The notes beneath the pieces are model-generated. The model was not told the DNA's origin. It saw only the letters and a list, made by a program, of their open reading frames with translations, and did not search any database. Below are positions 1 to 5,852 of a stretch of DNA of 11,979 nucleotides, in pieces. The stretch is from Actinomycetota bacterium (GTDB taxonomy: Bacteria; Actinomycetota; Acidimicrobiia; Acidimicrobiales; CADCSY01), in NCBI GenBank assembly GCA_016178435.1, contig JACOTK010000122.1, positions 1 to 11,979 of the forward strand, given 5' to 3'. Every line of letters begins with the position of its first letter. Position 1 is the stretch's first letter. The position numbers were made by a program, and so were the translations under genes.

Positions 1-213
1 CTCACCCCCGAGGAGCTGCTCGCCGAGAACATCGGCGCACTTCCCGGCAACCTCCACGAGGCGATCACTATCATGGAGCGCTCCGAGTTGGTTGCCGAGA
101 CCCTTGGGGAGCACGTCTTCGAATGGTTCATCCGCAACAAGCAATCCGAGTGGGCTGATTACAAGACCCAGGTCAGCCAGTTTGAGCTCGATCGCTACCT
201 TCGCAGGCTTTGA
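1..213 (+). CDS. glnA: Glutamine synthetase, type I, C-terminal 70 residues (5' end outside window)
   Basis: Only the last 70 codons are present, read in frame 1 to a TGA at 211-213. The enzyme makes glutamine from glutamate, ammonia and ATP in the cytoplasm. The tail has the usual type I features: an LPGNLHEAI stretch, an LGEHVFEWFIRNKQSEW helix and the ending YKTQVSQFELDRYL, which I recognise from actinobacterial GlnA-family proteins. The catalytic residues and any adenylylation tyrosine lie upstream, so the paralogue (true GlnA or a GlnA-like gamma-glutamylpolyamine synthetase) cannot be fixed from this piece. A GlnR-like regulator starts 9 bp downstream on the same strand, which favours a real nitrogen-assimilation role and co-transcription. 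Family assignment is firm; the symbol is less certain. Confidence 0.85.
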   Translation, partial: LTPEELLAENIGALPGNLHEAITIMERSELVAETLGEHVFEWFIRNKQSEWADYKTQVSQFELDRYLRRL

Positions 214-219
214 GGTGAG
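212..219 (+). promoter_or_regulatory. Ribosome binding site of the GlnR-like gene, overlapping the glnA stop
   Basis: GAGGTGAG directly follows and partly overlaps the TGA of the upstream gene, 3 bases before the GTG at 223. The spacing is short. An ATG at 235 would have about 15 bases of spacing, so GTG 223 is preferred but not proven. Confidence 0.5.
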
Positions 220-222
220 CTT

Positions 223-903
223 GTGGAACCTTTGATGCTGTTCCCCGACCCGCCTGCGCCGGAGCTGTCCCAGGCGCTCGACCTCGGCGGCTACCCCTGG
301 AAGGCCGTCAACAACGTCGAGATGGCCACCCGTCTGGAGCCCGAGAGCGGCTGGGCCGGGGCCATCATCTGCGCCGACGAGGATCCCGACACGGCCTTCA
401 CCCTGTGCCGTGCCCTGAGGAAACGGGACATCCCGTTCGACCCGCTGTTGCTTCTGGTCAACACCACCCAGCTCACCGACCTCTCCCTGCGGGAGGACCT
501 CTACGACGACTTCTGCCTTACGCCGATTCGGCCGGCCGAGTTGGGGGCTCGACTCAAGCACCTCTTCTGGCGCACGGGCCGAGGAACGCGCCCCGAGCTC
601 ATCGAGTACGGCCCGCTCGTGCTGAACCTCGAGACCTATCAGGCCGCCATCTCCGGCAAGCCGCTCGACCTCACCTACATGGAATACGAGCTCCTGAAGT
701 TCCTCGCATCACATCCGGGCAAGGTCTTCACCCGAGAGACGCTGCTCAGCCGGGTCTGGGGCTACGACTACTACGGGGGGGCGCGAACGGTGGACGTCCA
801 TGTTCGTCGATTGCGTGCCAAGCTCAGCGAGGAACATGCGCCGCTGATCCAGACGGTTCGGTCGGTGGGCTACCGATTCGGTGAGTCGCGCTGGACCCTT
901 TGA
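223..903 (+). CDS. glnR: GlnR-like orphan OmpR-family transcriptional regulator with degenerate receiver
   Basis: A 226-residue DNA-binding regulator. Residues 1-118 have receiver-like alternation, but the phosphorylation pocket is poor: the strand-3 end reads AIICADED rather than a clean hydrophobic-Asp, and the strand-5 lysine is replaced (CLTPIRPAEL). Residues about 125-220 are a well-kept winged helix (Trans_reg_C) with LDLTYMEYELLKFLASHPG, VWGYDYYGGARTVDVHVRRLR and TVRSVGYRFG, very close to GlnR of Streptomyces and Mycobacterium. In those bacteria GlnR is an orphan that works without a cognate kinase and controls glnA, amtB and other nitrogen genes. No histidine kinase follows. Position 9 bp behind a glutamine synthetase supports the assignment. 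GTG start, ATG 235 as alternative. It could be a GlnR paralogue. Confidence 0.8.
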   Translation: MEPLMLFPDPPAPELSQALDLGGYPWKAVNNVEMATRLEPESGWAGAIICADEDPDTAFTLCRALRKRDIPFDPLLLLVNTTQLTDLSLREDLYDDFCLTPIRPAELGARLKHLFWRTGRGTRPELIEYGPLVLNLETYQAAISGKPLDLTYMEYELLKFLASHPGKVFTRETLLSRVWGYDYYGGARTVDVHVRRLRAKLSEEHAPLIQTVRSVGYRFGESRWTL

Positions 904-915
904 GTCGGCTCGTGG

Positions 916-948
916 CGCCCCGATCGTCGGGCACTGCGTCGCGGGGCG
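916..948. terminator. Weak inverted repeat between convergent genes, possible terminator
   Basis: CGCCCCG at 916-922 pairs with CGGGGCG at 942-948 around a 19-base loop. It occupies the 47-bp gap between the GlnR-like gene (+) and the small membrane ORF (-). There is no T-tract on either strand and the loop is long, so a terminator role is a guess from position. Confidence 0.25.
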
Positions 949-950
949 GC

Positions 951-1127
951 TCAGGTATTGAGGTCGATGAGCTCACTGTCGGCGTAGCGGTCGTCGGCGT
1001 CCGCCTTGAGCAGCCAGCCCAACAGGGCTGCCATGCCACCACCGCTCATGATGACCATGGGCGGGAATACGACCAACAGGACGACGATGAGGACAGCTGC
1101 TCCTGGCACGGCTTCAGTCTGCCCCAT
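951..1127 (-). CDS. Small single-pass membrane protein, 58 aa, unknown function
   Basis: Reading from ATG 1127 gives 58 residues: a short polar start (MGQTEAVPGA), a hydrophobic segment at about 9-40 with an FPP kink, and an acidic tail (KADADDRYADSELIDLNT). The hydrophobic block plus charged tail is not what a random antisense frame usually gives. The start overlaps the 3' end of the ridA-like gene by 14 bp, suggesting translational coupling in one operon. An in-frame ATG at 1148 would add seven residues. No strong ribosome binding site is visible, which fits coupling. I do not recognise a family. Possible roles are a small membrane subunit or anchor, but nothing in the sequence shows this. 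Confidence 0.5.
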   Translation of the reverse strand: MGQTEAVPGAAVLIVVLLVVFPPMVIMSGGGMAALLGWLLKADADDRYADSELIDLNT

Positions 1128-1485
1128 CTGAGCGTGCTTCGCCCACATAGGCCCACGATTCGATCTCGACGGCTGCACCGAAGGGAAGCGCTGCCACCCC
1201 GATGGAGGAGCGAGCCGGGCGGTGCGCACCGAAGCCGGCGAGGTACGCCTCGTTCATCACCGGAAAGTCGGCCATGTCGCACAGAAAGACCGTGTTCTTC
1301 ACCACATCGGTGAGCGCTGCGCCCTCCGTGGCCAGCAGGGCCTGCAGGTTCTCGATCGCCACACGCAACTGGGCGCCGACACCGCCCTCGACCAATTGGC
1401 CCTCGACGATGCCGAGTTGGCCGGACACGATCAGCCAGTCACCGGCACGGACGATGGGGGAATAGGGACCAACGGGTTTGCTCAC
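1114..1485 (-). CDS. RidA/YjgF/YER057c/UK114 family protein (2-iminobutanoate/2-iminopropanoate deaminase-like)
   Basis: A 123-residue protein, typical length for the family. RidA proteins are cytoplasmic trimers that hydrolyse reactive imines or enamines released by PLP enzymes. Family marks: GPYSPIVRAGDWLIVSGQ near the N-terminus, the central KNTVFLCDM strand, and ARSSIGVAALPFGAAVEIES near the end. Arg92 and Glu107 keep the 15-residue spacing of E. coli Arg105 and Glu120, the substrate-binding arginine and a catalytic-site glutamate, so the imine-deaminase chemistry is plausible. The start is GTG 1485 with GGAGAG at 1489-1494, a tight 3-base spacing. It follows the molybdoprotein gene by 69 bp on the same strand and overlaps the small membrane ORF. 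The family also includes Rut-pathway and degradative members, so the exact substrate is open. Confidence 0.85.
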   Translation of the reverse strand: MSKPVGPYSPIVRAGDWLIVSGQLGIVEGQLVEGGVGAQLRVAIENLQALLATEGAALTDVVKNTVFLCDMADFPVMNEAYLAGFGAHRPARSSIGVAALPFGAAVEIESWAYVGEARSDGAD

Positions 1486-1554
1486 ATGCTCTCCAATGGT
1501 TGCTCGACCTCGGCTTGCTCGTTGTCACGATTCTCGCCCATCGCCTCAGGTCCG

Positions 1555-3090
1555 TCAGCTTCGGGAGGTCGGCCATGTCGGACCAAGGCCGTCCGCGATC
1601 CACGCCGCGGCCGCAACGGCGGCGAACACGGCGTCGGAACCCGACACGGCCGGTCCCGACTCGTCCACGATCTCCAACTCGATGAGGGGGGTGTCGACGG
1701 CACGCAGCACACCGAACGAGCGGATGGTGAGATCGTGCACGACTCCCTGCTCGTCAACGGCCATGCCCTCGCTGCGAACCCATCCAAGCGCCATGTGCGC
1801 AGCACCGATGCAGTAGGAACGCAGGACCACCTCGTCGAGCGGCGCACCGCAGCCAACCCGCAGCCGCACCCGACCATCAGGCTCAACGGCGGCGGTCGCG
1901 GTCGCCCCTGCCGGCGAGCGAACCGTGACGGGTTGCTCGCCGGTCAGGCCTGCAAGCAGGACCGCCGCCTCGACCCAGCCTGCCCCCCGGAGGTCGATCG
2001 ATGTCGGAGGGCCGGGGGTGTCGATCTCCTCCACGACGAGACCGGGGGCAACCGACGTGACGGCCTGCACGATGCCCGGGGTTCGGACAACCCGGACCAC
2101 GCCCGTCCCGTCGGCACGGATGCCTGCCGCAATCGGTGGGCGCTTCGGGCCGAGGCGGACCGTGTCCTCCCGCGACAAGACGACCCGGACCGGGCGCCCG
2201 GTCTCATCGGCGAGGCGACGGGCCGTCGCCGGGGCCGGCGATGAGATCTTTGCGCCGAAGGCGCCACCGTTCGCCAAGGGCGTCGCAGGCTCGCCACCGG
2301 GCACACACCATGAGGCGTCGGTTTCGAGATACGCGGGCTCCACCCAGGTCGTTCGCAGGGTCAGGGCCCAATCACCCTCGGGCACCTCGATCGGATGGCG
2401 CAGATCAAGCGTGCTGCGCCGACCCTGCACCTTGCCCGCACGCGCACGTGCCTCGGCAAGGGTCTCGCCGAGGACCCAGCCCCCCTCGTCGTCCGGCACG
2501 GCGACCAGGGCGTCGGGGGGACAGGTGTCCTCCGCAAATCCTCCCCGACCCAGGGCGACATCGACCGCGACCCGCTGCGTCGTCCCACCCTCGATCGTCG
2601 CGCGTCGGCCCGCGGCATCGAGATCACGGCTCCCGGCCACCCTGGCCGGCGGCGACCCATGGAACAGATCCCAGGCGTCGAGGATGGTTCGCCACCCCGT
2701 ACAACGACAGAGGTGGGCACTCAGCGCACGTTCCACCGGCGCATCGGCATCGAGACAGGACAGGCGGGTGATGATTCCCGGGGTGCAAAAGCCGCACTGA
2801 CTTGCGCCCGTGGCCACGAACGCCTCTGCCCACCGCTGTCGTTCATCGGCAGGAAGACCCTCGAGTGTGGTGATCCTGCGGCCGGCAACGCGGCGGGCCG
2901 GGGTCACGCAGGCAACCCGAGGCGCGCCGTCGACAAGCACCGTGCAACACCCGCACTGGCCCTGTGGACTGCAGCCGTCCTTGGGTGCGCGGCGACCCAG
3001 TGGGCCACGAAGCACGTCGAGCAACGACGAGCCGTCGTCGTCGACCTCCACGGGCTCGTTGTCAACCTCGAAGGCGATGCGCAGATTCAC
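1555..3090 (-). CDS. Fused [2Fe-2S] subunit and compact molybdopterin-binding domain, xanthine/CO dehydrogenase-like
   Basis: About 511 residues from GTG 3090. Residues 1-150 are a complete CoxS/XdhC-type two-cluster iron-sulfur domain: C40, C46, C49 and C61 for the plant-type cluster (GCSPQGQCGCCT), C99, C102, C128 and C130 for the helical cluster (QCGFCTPG, LCRCTGW). Residues about 158-511 resemble the molybdenum subunit: TTWVEPAYLETDASW, the MPT loop PLANGGAFGAK (272-281) and GRPVRVVLSRED. They total about 350 residues against roughly 750-800 normally. The segment between the EP motif and the GGxFG loop is cut to about a dozen residues. At the C-terminus, where the family has GxGE with the catalytic Glu, this protein has VSGSDAVF (Ser485 in that place). 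No FAD subunit is encoded nearby. The frame is intact, so it is not an obvious pseudogene. Substrate unknown. GTG 3099 and GTG 3114 are alternative starts. Confidence 0.8.
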   Translation of the reverse strand: MNLRIAFEVDNEPVEVDDDGSSLLDVLRGPLGRRAPKDGCSPQGQCGCCTVLVDGAPRVACVTPARRVAGRRITTLEGLPADERQRWAEAFVATGASQCGFCTPGIITRLSCLDADAPVERALSAHLCRCTGWRTILDAWDLFHGSPPARVAGSRDLDAAGRRATIEGGTTQRVAVDVALGRGGFAEDTCPPDALVAVPDDEGGWVLGETLAEARARAGKVQGRRSTLDLRHPIEVPEGDWALTLRTTWVEPAYLETDASWCVPGGEPATPLANGGAFGAKISSPAPATARRLADETGRPVRVVLSREDTVRLGPKRPPIAAGIRADGTGVVRVVRTPGIVQAVTSVAPGLVVEEIDTPGPPTSIDLRGAGWVEAAVLLAGLTGEQPVTVRSPAGATATAAVEPDGRVRLRVGCGAPLDEVVLRSYCIGAAHMALGWVRSEGMAVDEQGVVHDLTIRSFGVLRAVDTPLIELEIVDESGPAVSGSDAVFAAVAAAAWIADGLGPTWPTSRS

Positions 3091-3097
3091 GACCGTC

Positions 3098-3103
3098 ACG
3101 ATA
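3098..3103 (-). promoter_or_regulatory. Candidate -10 box for a leaderless molybdoprotein transcript
   Basis: TATCGT (TANNNT class) lies 7 bases before GTG 3090 on the minus strand, the spacing expected for a leaderless actinobacterial mRNA. No purine-rich ribosome binding site precedes this GTG, and no clear -35 is seen. Confidence 0.35.
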
Positions 3104-3107
3104 GGTT
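3102..3107 (+). promoter_or_regulatory. Candidate -10 box for the Tat-lipoprotein gene
   Basis: TAGGTT lies 9 bases before ATG 3117, so the transcript would have a leader of at most a few bases. It overlaps the opposite-strand -10 candidate by two bases. No convincing ribosome binding site precedes 3117. Confidence 0.3.
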
Positions 3108-3116
3108 CAAGCACTG

Positions 3117-4031
3117 ATGAGACCTGAACCGGACCCGGCTTCACCGGGGCCCCCCACCCTCTCCCGTCGTTCACTCCTGGCTGCGGGAACGGGAGCGCTT
3201 GCCCTGCTGCTCGGCGCCTGCTCGTCGGACTCCGGTACGAAGAAGGCAACGAAGGCACCGGCCGGGGCGACGAACGGGAAGATCTCCCTCGCCCAGATGT
3301 TCGACCCTCGCGTCCCTGTCGGAACGCCGCTGCGCCTGCCCCTGGGGCTCGTCGACGGCGAGGGTGTGTTCCTGAAGAATCCCCCTGCGGCCATCTCGGC
3401 CCGTCTCGGACCCGAGGACGGCGATCTCGGCCCATCCATCGACTTGTCCCGCCGCGACAAAGGTCTGGAGCGGGCCTACTTTCCCCTTCTCACCACGCTG
3501 GACACCCCGGGCTCGTGGCGTCTGGAGGTCACCGCCGCAGGCCAGACCCTCGAGAGCACCCTTTCCGCCCTCGGGCCCGCGGACATGCCGGGACGAGTGG
3601 TACAACCCGGTGAGCGACTTCCGTCCATCGCCACACCCACGACCGCATCTCCGCGGGAGGTCGATCCGATCTGCACGGCGGAGCCACCCTGTCCCCTGCA
3701 CGAGGTGAGCCTCGACCGGGCGTTGACGATCGGAAAGCCCGTCGCGTTGCTGGTGTCGACCCCGGCGTTCTGCCAAACGGCCATCTGCGGACCCGTCCTC
3801 GACCTTTTCGTCGATCAGCGCCAGGCGTTCGGCGAGTCCGTCACCATGATGCACATCGAGGTCTACACCGACGACACGGCCAAGAAGACCACCGACACGG
3901 TCGAGGCACTCGGGCTCACCTACGAGCCGTCACTCTTCCTAGCCGCTTCGGACGGAACGCTCAGCGAGCGCCTCGACTTCATCTTCGACGCAGGGGAACT
4001 CGCCGAAGGGCTGAGCCGCCTCGTCGCCTGA
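3117..4031 (+). CDS. Tat-exported lipoprotein with thioredoxin-like domain (CxxxxC)
   Basis: 304 residues. The N-terminus carries a twin-arginine signal (SRRSLL, Arg17-Arg18), a hydrophobic stretch and a lipobox LGAC ending at Cys35, so the protein is probably exported folded and lipidated at the outer face of the membrane. A Ser/Lys/Thr/Ala-rich linker runs to about 55, then a beta-rich domain to about 155. The C-terminal part has a conserved-looking DPICTAEPPCPLH block (Cys186, Cys192) and a thioredoxin-fold core: PVALLVSTPAFCQTAICGP with Cys219 and Cys224, then VTMMHIEVYTDD, then YEPSLFLA, where Pro271 is the likely cis-proline equivalent. The usual CxxC is replaced by CxxxxC. I have seen similar unnamed actinobacterial proteins, but no function is established to my knowledge. 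Redox, metal-binding or Sco-like roles are possible. Confidence 0.75.
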   Translation: MRPEPDPASPGPPTLSRRSLLAAGTGALALLLGACSSDSGTKKATKAPAGATNGKISLAQMFDPRVPVGTPLRLPLGLVDGEGVFLKNPPAAISARLGPEDGDLGPSIDLSRRDKGLERAYFPLLTTLDTPGSWRLEVTAAGQTLESTLSALGPADMPGRVVQPGERLPSIATPTTASPREVDPICTAEPPCPLHEVSLDRALTIGKPVALLVSTPAFCQTAICGPVLDLFVDQRQAFGESVTMMHIEVYTDDTAKKTTDTVEALGLTYEPSLFLAASDGTLSERLDFIFDAGELAEGLSRLVA

Positions 4032-4143
4032 TGTTCGTTCGTGCACGGCCCACCGATGCACGCCACAACGGGCACGAAACCGGTCACCGGTGCGGGCGAG
4101 TCCGCCGCTCGATGTCAGCGACCGGCAGGTCGGAGGCTAGAGG

Positions 4144-4464
4144 TCAGGAGAAGGAGTTGCCACAGCCGCAGGTGCGCTGTGCGTTCGGGTTGTTGATCGA
4201 GAACCCGGTCTCCTGAAGCCCGTCCTTGTACTCCAAGGTTGCGCCGGTCAGGAGCTGAGCACTCGAGGGATCAACCACAATTCGCACGCCGTTGAACTCC
4301 TGGGTCAAATCCTCGCCCGAGGTGTCACCGTCGAAGAACATCTCGTAGCTGAAGCCGGAGCATCCACCGGGGCGAACGGCGACACGCAGAGCCAGGGAGG
4401 TGTCGCCCTCGGCCTCGAGCAACTCCTTGACCTTCGATGCAGCGGTTTCGGTCATGGTGATCAT
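4144..4464 (-). CDS. erpA: Iron-sulfur cluster insertion/carrier protein, ErpA/IscA (HesB) family
   Basis: 106 residues, the normal size for A-type carriers, which receive [2Fe-2S] or [4Fe-4S] clusters and hand them to apo-proteins in the cytoplasm. The three ligand cysteines are present: Cys35 in PGGCSGFSY, Cys99 and Cys101 in the terminal TCGCGNSF. ITMTETAASKVKELL at the start and DGLQETGFSINNPNA before the terminal motif are family-typical. ATG 4464 has a good GAAGGAG site 5 bases upstream. The gene diverges from mrp, another cluster-assembly factor, and is convergent with the lipoprotein gene. It is a likely supplier for the iron-sulfur molybdoprotein encoded to its left, but that is inference. 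ErpA, IscA and SufA cannot be told apart safely here. Confidence 0.9.
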   Translation of the reverse strand: MITMTETAASKVKELLEAEGDTSLALRVAVRPGGCSGFSYEMFFDGDTSGEDLTQEFNGVRIVVDPSSAQLLTGATLEYKDGLQETGFSINNPNAQRTCGCGNSFS

Positions 4465-4469
4465 GATTG

Positions 4470-4476
4470 CTCCTTC
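4470..4476 (-). promoter_or_regulatory. Ribosome binding site of erpA
   Basis: GAAGGAG on the minus strand, 5 bases before ATG 4464. It is one of the clearest in the window and fixes this start over the ATG three codons further in. Confidence 0.7.
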
Positions 4477-4506
4477 ATCGCGAATCTACAGACGGGACTC
4501 CCGGCA

Positions 4507-4512
4507 AGTGTA
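4507..4512 (-). promoter_or_regulatory. Candidate -10 box of erpA
   Basis: TACACT on the minus strand, giving a start about 36 bases before ATG 4464 and leaving room for the ribosome binding site. The -35 region is weak (GTGTGC at about 16 bases spacing). Confidence 0.35.
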
Positions 4513-4544
4513 GCGAACGAGGGCTCCTGCACACCATGGACCGG

Positions 4545-4550
4545 TAGAAT
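4545..4550 (+). promoter_or_regulatory. -10 box for a leaderless mrp transcript
   Basis: TAGAAT ends 7 bases before ATG 4558, the classic arrangement for leaderless mRNA in actinobacteria. There is no ribosome binding site before either candidate ATG (4552, 4558). Transcription would start at or next to 4558, which makes 4558 the better start. Confidence 0.5.
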
Positions 4551-4557
4551 CATGGCC

Positions 4558-5736
4558 ATGGGCGAGCCCGCGAATCTCAAGCCGACCGACGACGATCTCC
4601 TGGTTGTCCTGCGAGGGGTGATCGACCCCGAGCTCGGCAGTGACATCGTGGAGCTGGGAATGGTTCGCTCCGCGACGATCGACCTGGACGGAACGGTTGC
4701 CATCACGATCGCCCTGACCACTGCCGGATGTCCGCTCAAGGGCCAGATCAAGAAGGACGTGGAGTCTCGGGTCGGTTCACGTCCGGGCGTGACGGGGACC
4801 GTCATCACCTGGGAGGAGATGACGGACGAAGAGAAGACGGCCTGCATGGCAAAAGCCCGCTGGAACGCCCGCGGCACCCTGTCGACCACGGTCTCTCCGA
4901 CCACCAAGGTCGTTGCCATCGCCTCGGGCAAGGGCGGAGTCGGCAAGTCGTCGCTCACGGTCAATCTGGCAGCAGCACTCGCACAGCGAGGTATGACCGT
5001 CGGCGTGCTCGACGCCGACATCGGGGGCTTCTCCATACCCCGCATGCTCGACATGGTTGGTCCCCTGACCGCAGCGGACGATGAGGACGGGAAGCGCCGA
5101 ATCATTCCCCACCTCAAACCCATCGGTACGGGCACACTCGAGGTCGTGTCGATGGGCTTCCTCGTGGAAGACGAGGACAGCGCCCTGTTGTGGCGCGGCC
5201 AGATGCTCAACCGGGCAGTTCAACACTTCCTCGAGGACGTCCAGTGGGGAGAGCTCGACTATCTGTTCATCGACCTTCCGCCGGGCACGGGCGACATCCA
5301 GATGGGCCTCGCACGCATCCTCCCCCAGGCCGAGATGATCATCGTGACCACCCCCCCGGTCGCCGCCCAAAAGATCGCTGCCCGGGCGGGCGACCTCGCC
5401 CGAAGGACCTACCTGCGCGTGGCCGGTGTCATCGAGAACATGTCGGCGTTCACCTGTGAACACGGCACAAGCTACGCACTCTTCGGCGCCGGGGGCGGCG
5501 AGGCCTTGGCGGCCGAGCTCGGGGTTCCACTCCTTGGACAGGTCCCCCTGGAGGCATCGGTCGCCGCTGCCGGCGATGCCGGCCTGCCCGTCGTTCTCGG
5601 CGACGGACCCGCAGCGGAGGCCTACAGAGCGATCGCGGAGCGCATCGTCACCGAGGCCATTCCTCCGATCGAGCTCGCAGGTTGCACGGCACATCTCCTG
5701 GAGCAGATGGAAGCCGCCCTCGGCCCGGCCGGGTGA
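4558..5736 (+). CDS. mrp: Mrp/ApbC/NBP35-type P-loop ATPase, iron-sulfur cluster assembly factor
   Basis: 392 residues from ATG 4558 (394 from ATG 4552). Residues about 10-95 form a MIP18/DUF59 domain (DPELGSDIVELGMV, TTAGCPLKGQI with the conserved Cys58). Residues about 115-360 are the deviant Walker A ATPase of the MinD/Mrp class: SGKGGVGKSS (123-132), DADIGGFSIPRML and FIDLPPGTGDIQMG. Mrp proteins bind and transfer iron-sulfur clusters in the cytoplasm. The C-terminal site that normally reads CxxCG before the iFGxGGG motif here reads TCEHGTSYALFGAGGG, with Cys300 but no second cysteine. As I recall, mycobacterial Mrp also lacks the pair. The tail (about 350-392) is a short helical extension. 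It diverges from erpA, matching its role, and is probably read from a leaderless mRNA. Confidence 0.9.
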   Translation: MGEPANLKPTDDDLLVVLRGVIDPELGSDIVELGMVRSATIDLDGTVAITIALTTAGCPLKGQIKKDVESRVGSRPGVTGTVITWEEMTDEEKTACMAKARWNARGTLSTTVSPTTKVVAIASGKGGVGKSSLTVNLAAALAQRGMTVGVLDADIGGFSIPRMLDMVGPLTAADDEDGKRRIIPHLKPIGTGTLEVVSMGFLVEDEDSALLWRGQMLNRAVQHFLEDVQWGELDYLFIDLPPGTGDIQMGLARILPQAEMIIVTTPPVAAQKIAARAGDLARRTYLRVAGVIENMSAFTCEHGTSYALFGAGGGEALAAELGVPLLGQVPLEASVAAAGDAGLPVVLGDGPAAEAYRAIAERIVTEAIPPIELAGCTAHLLEQMEAALGPAG

Positions 5737-5852
5737 GTCGAAGCCGGCGCCACATTCTTTCTGCGGACGATGTCGAGCAACGACAACGGCTGATCAAGGC
5801 TGGGCATCGGGGGACCCGACGATCTCCGCCAGGCGACGTCTGATCTCGAGGC

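Noticed and set aside
1482..1554. Possible short gene between the molybdoprotein and RidA genes on the minus strand
   Set aside because: The only open stretch gives an acidic, Gln-rich tail ending at the RidA start, without its own start signal or hydrophobic or domain character.
1222..2244. Long plus-strand open frame of 340 codons, and other plus-strand frames up to 3117
   Set aside because: All lie opposite the RidA and molybdoprotein genes, are Arg/His/Gly-rich and lack domains. Such frames are common opposite GC-rich genes.
3091..3435. N-terminal extension of the molybdoprotein frame up to 3435
   Set aside because: The extra residues are Arg/Ser/Pro-rich antisense of the Tat-lipoprotein gene. 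CoxS-type proteins begin near residue MNLRIAF, so the start was placed at 3090 with 3099 and 3114 as alternatives.
4079..4091. ACCGG-TCA-CCGGT hairpin between the lipoprotein and erpA genes
   Set aside because: The stem is five pairs and no T-tract follows. The whole 112-bp gap (4032-4143) shows nothing else I can support.
5771..5819. Two short hairpins (TGTCG-AGCAA-CGACA; TCGGG-GGA-CCCGA) between mrp and the thioredoxin gene
   Set aside because: Each has five pairs and no T-tract. The position between convergent genes is suggestive but not enough to call a terminator. The 116-bp gap holds no ORF with coding character.
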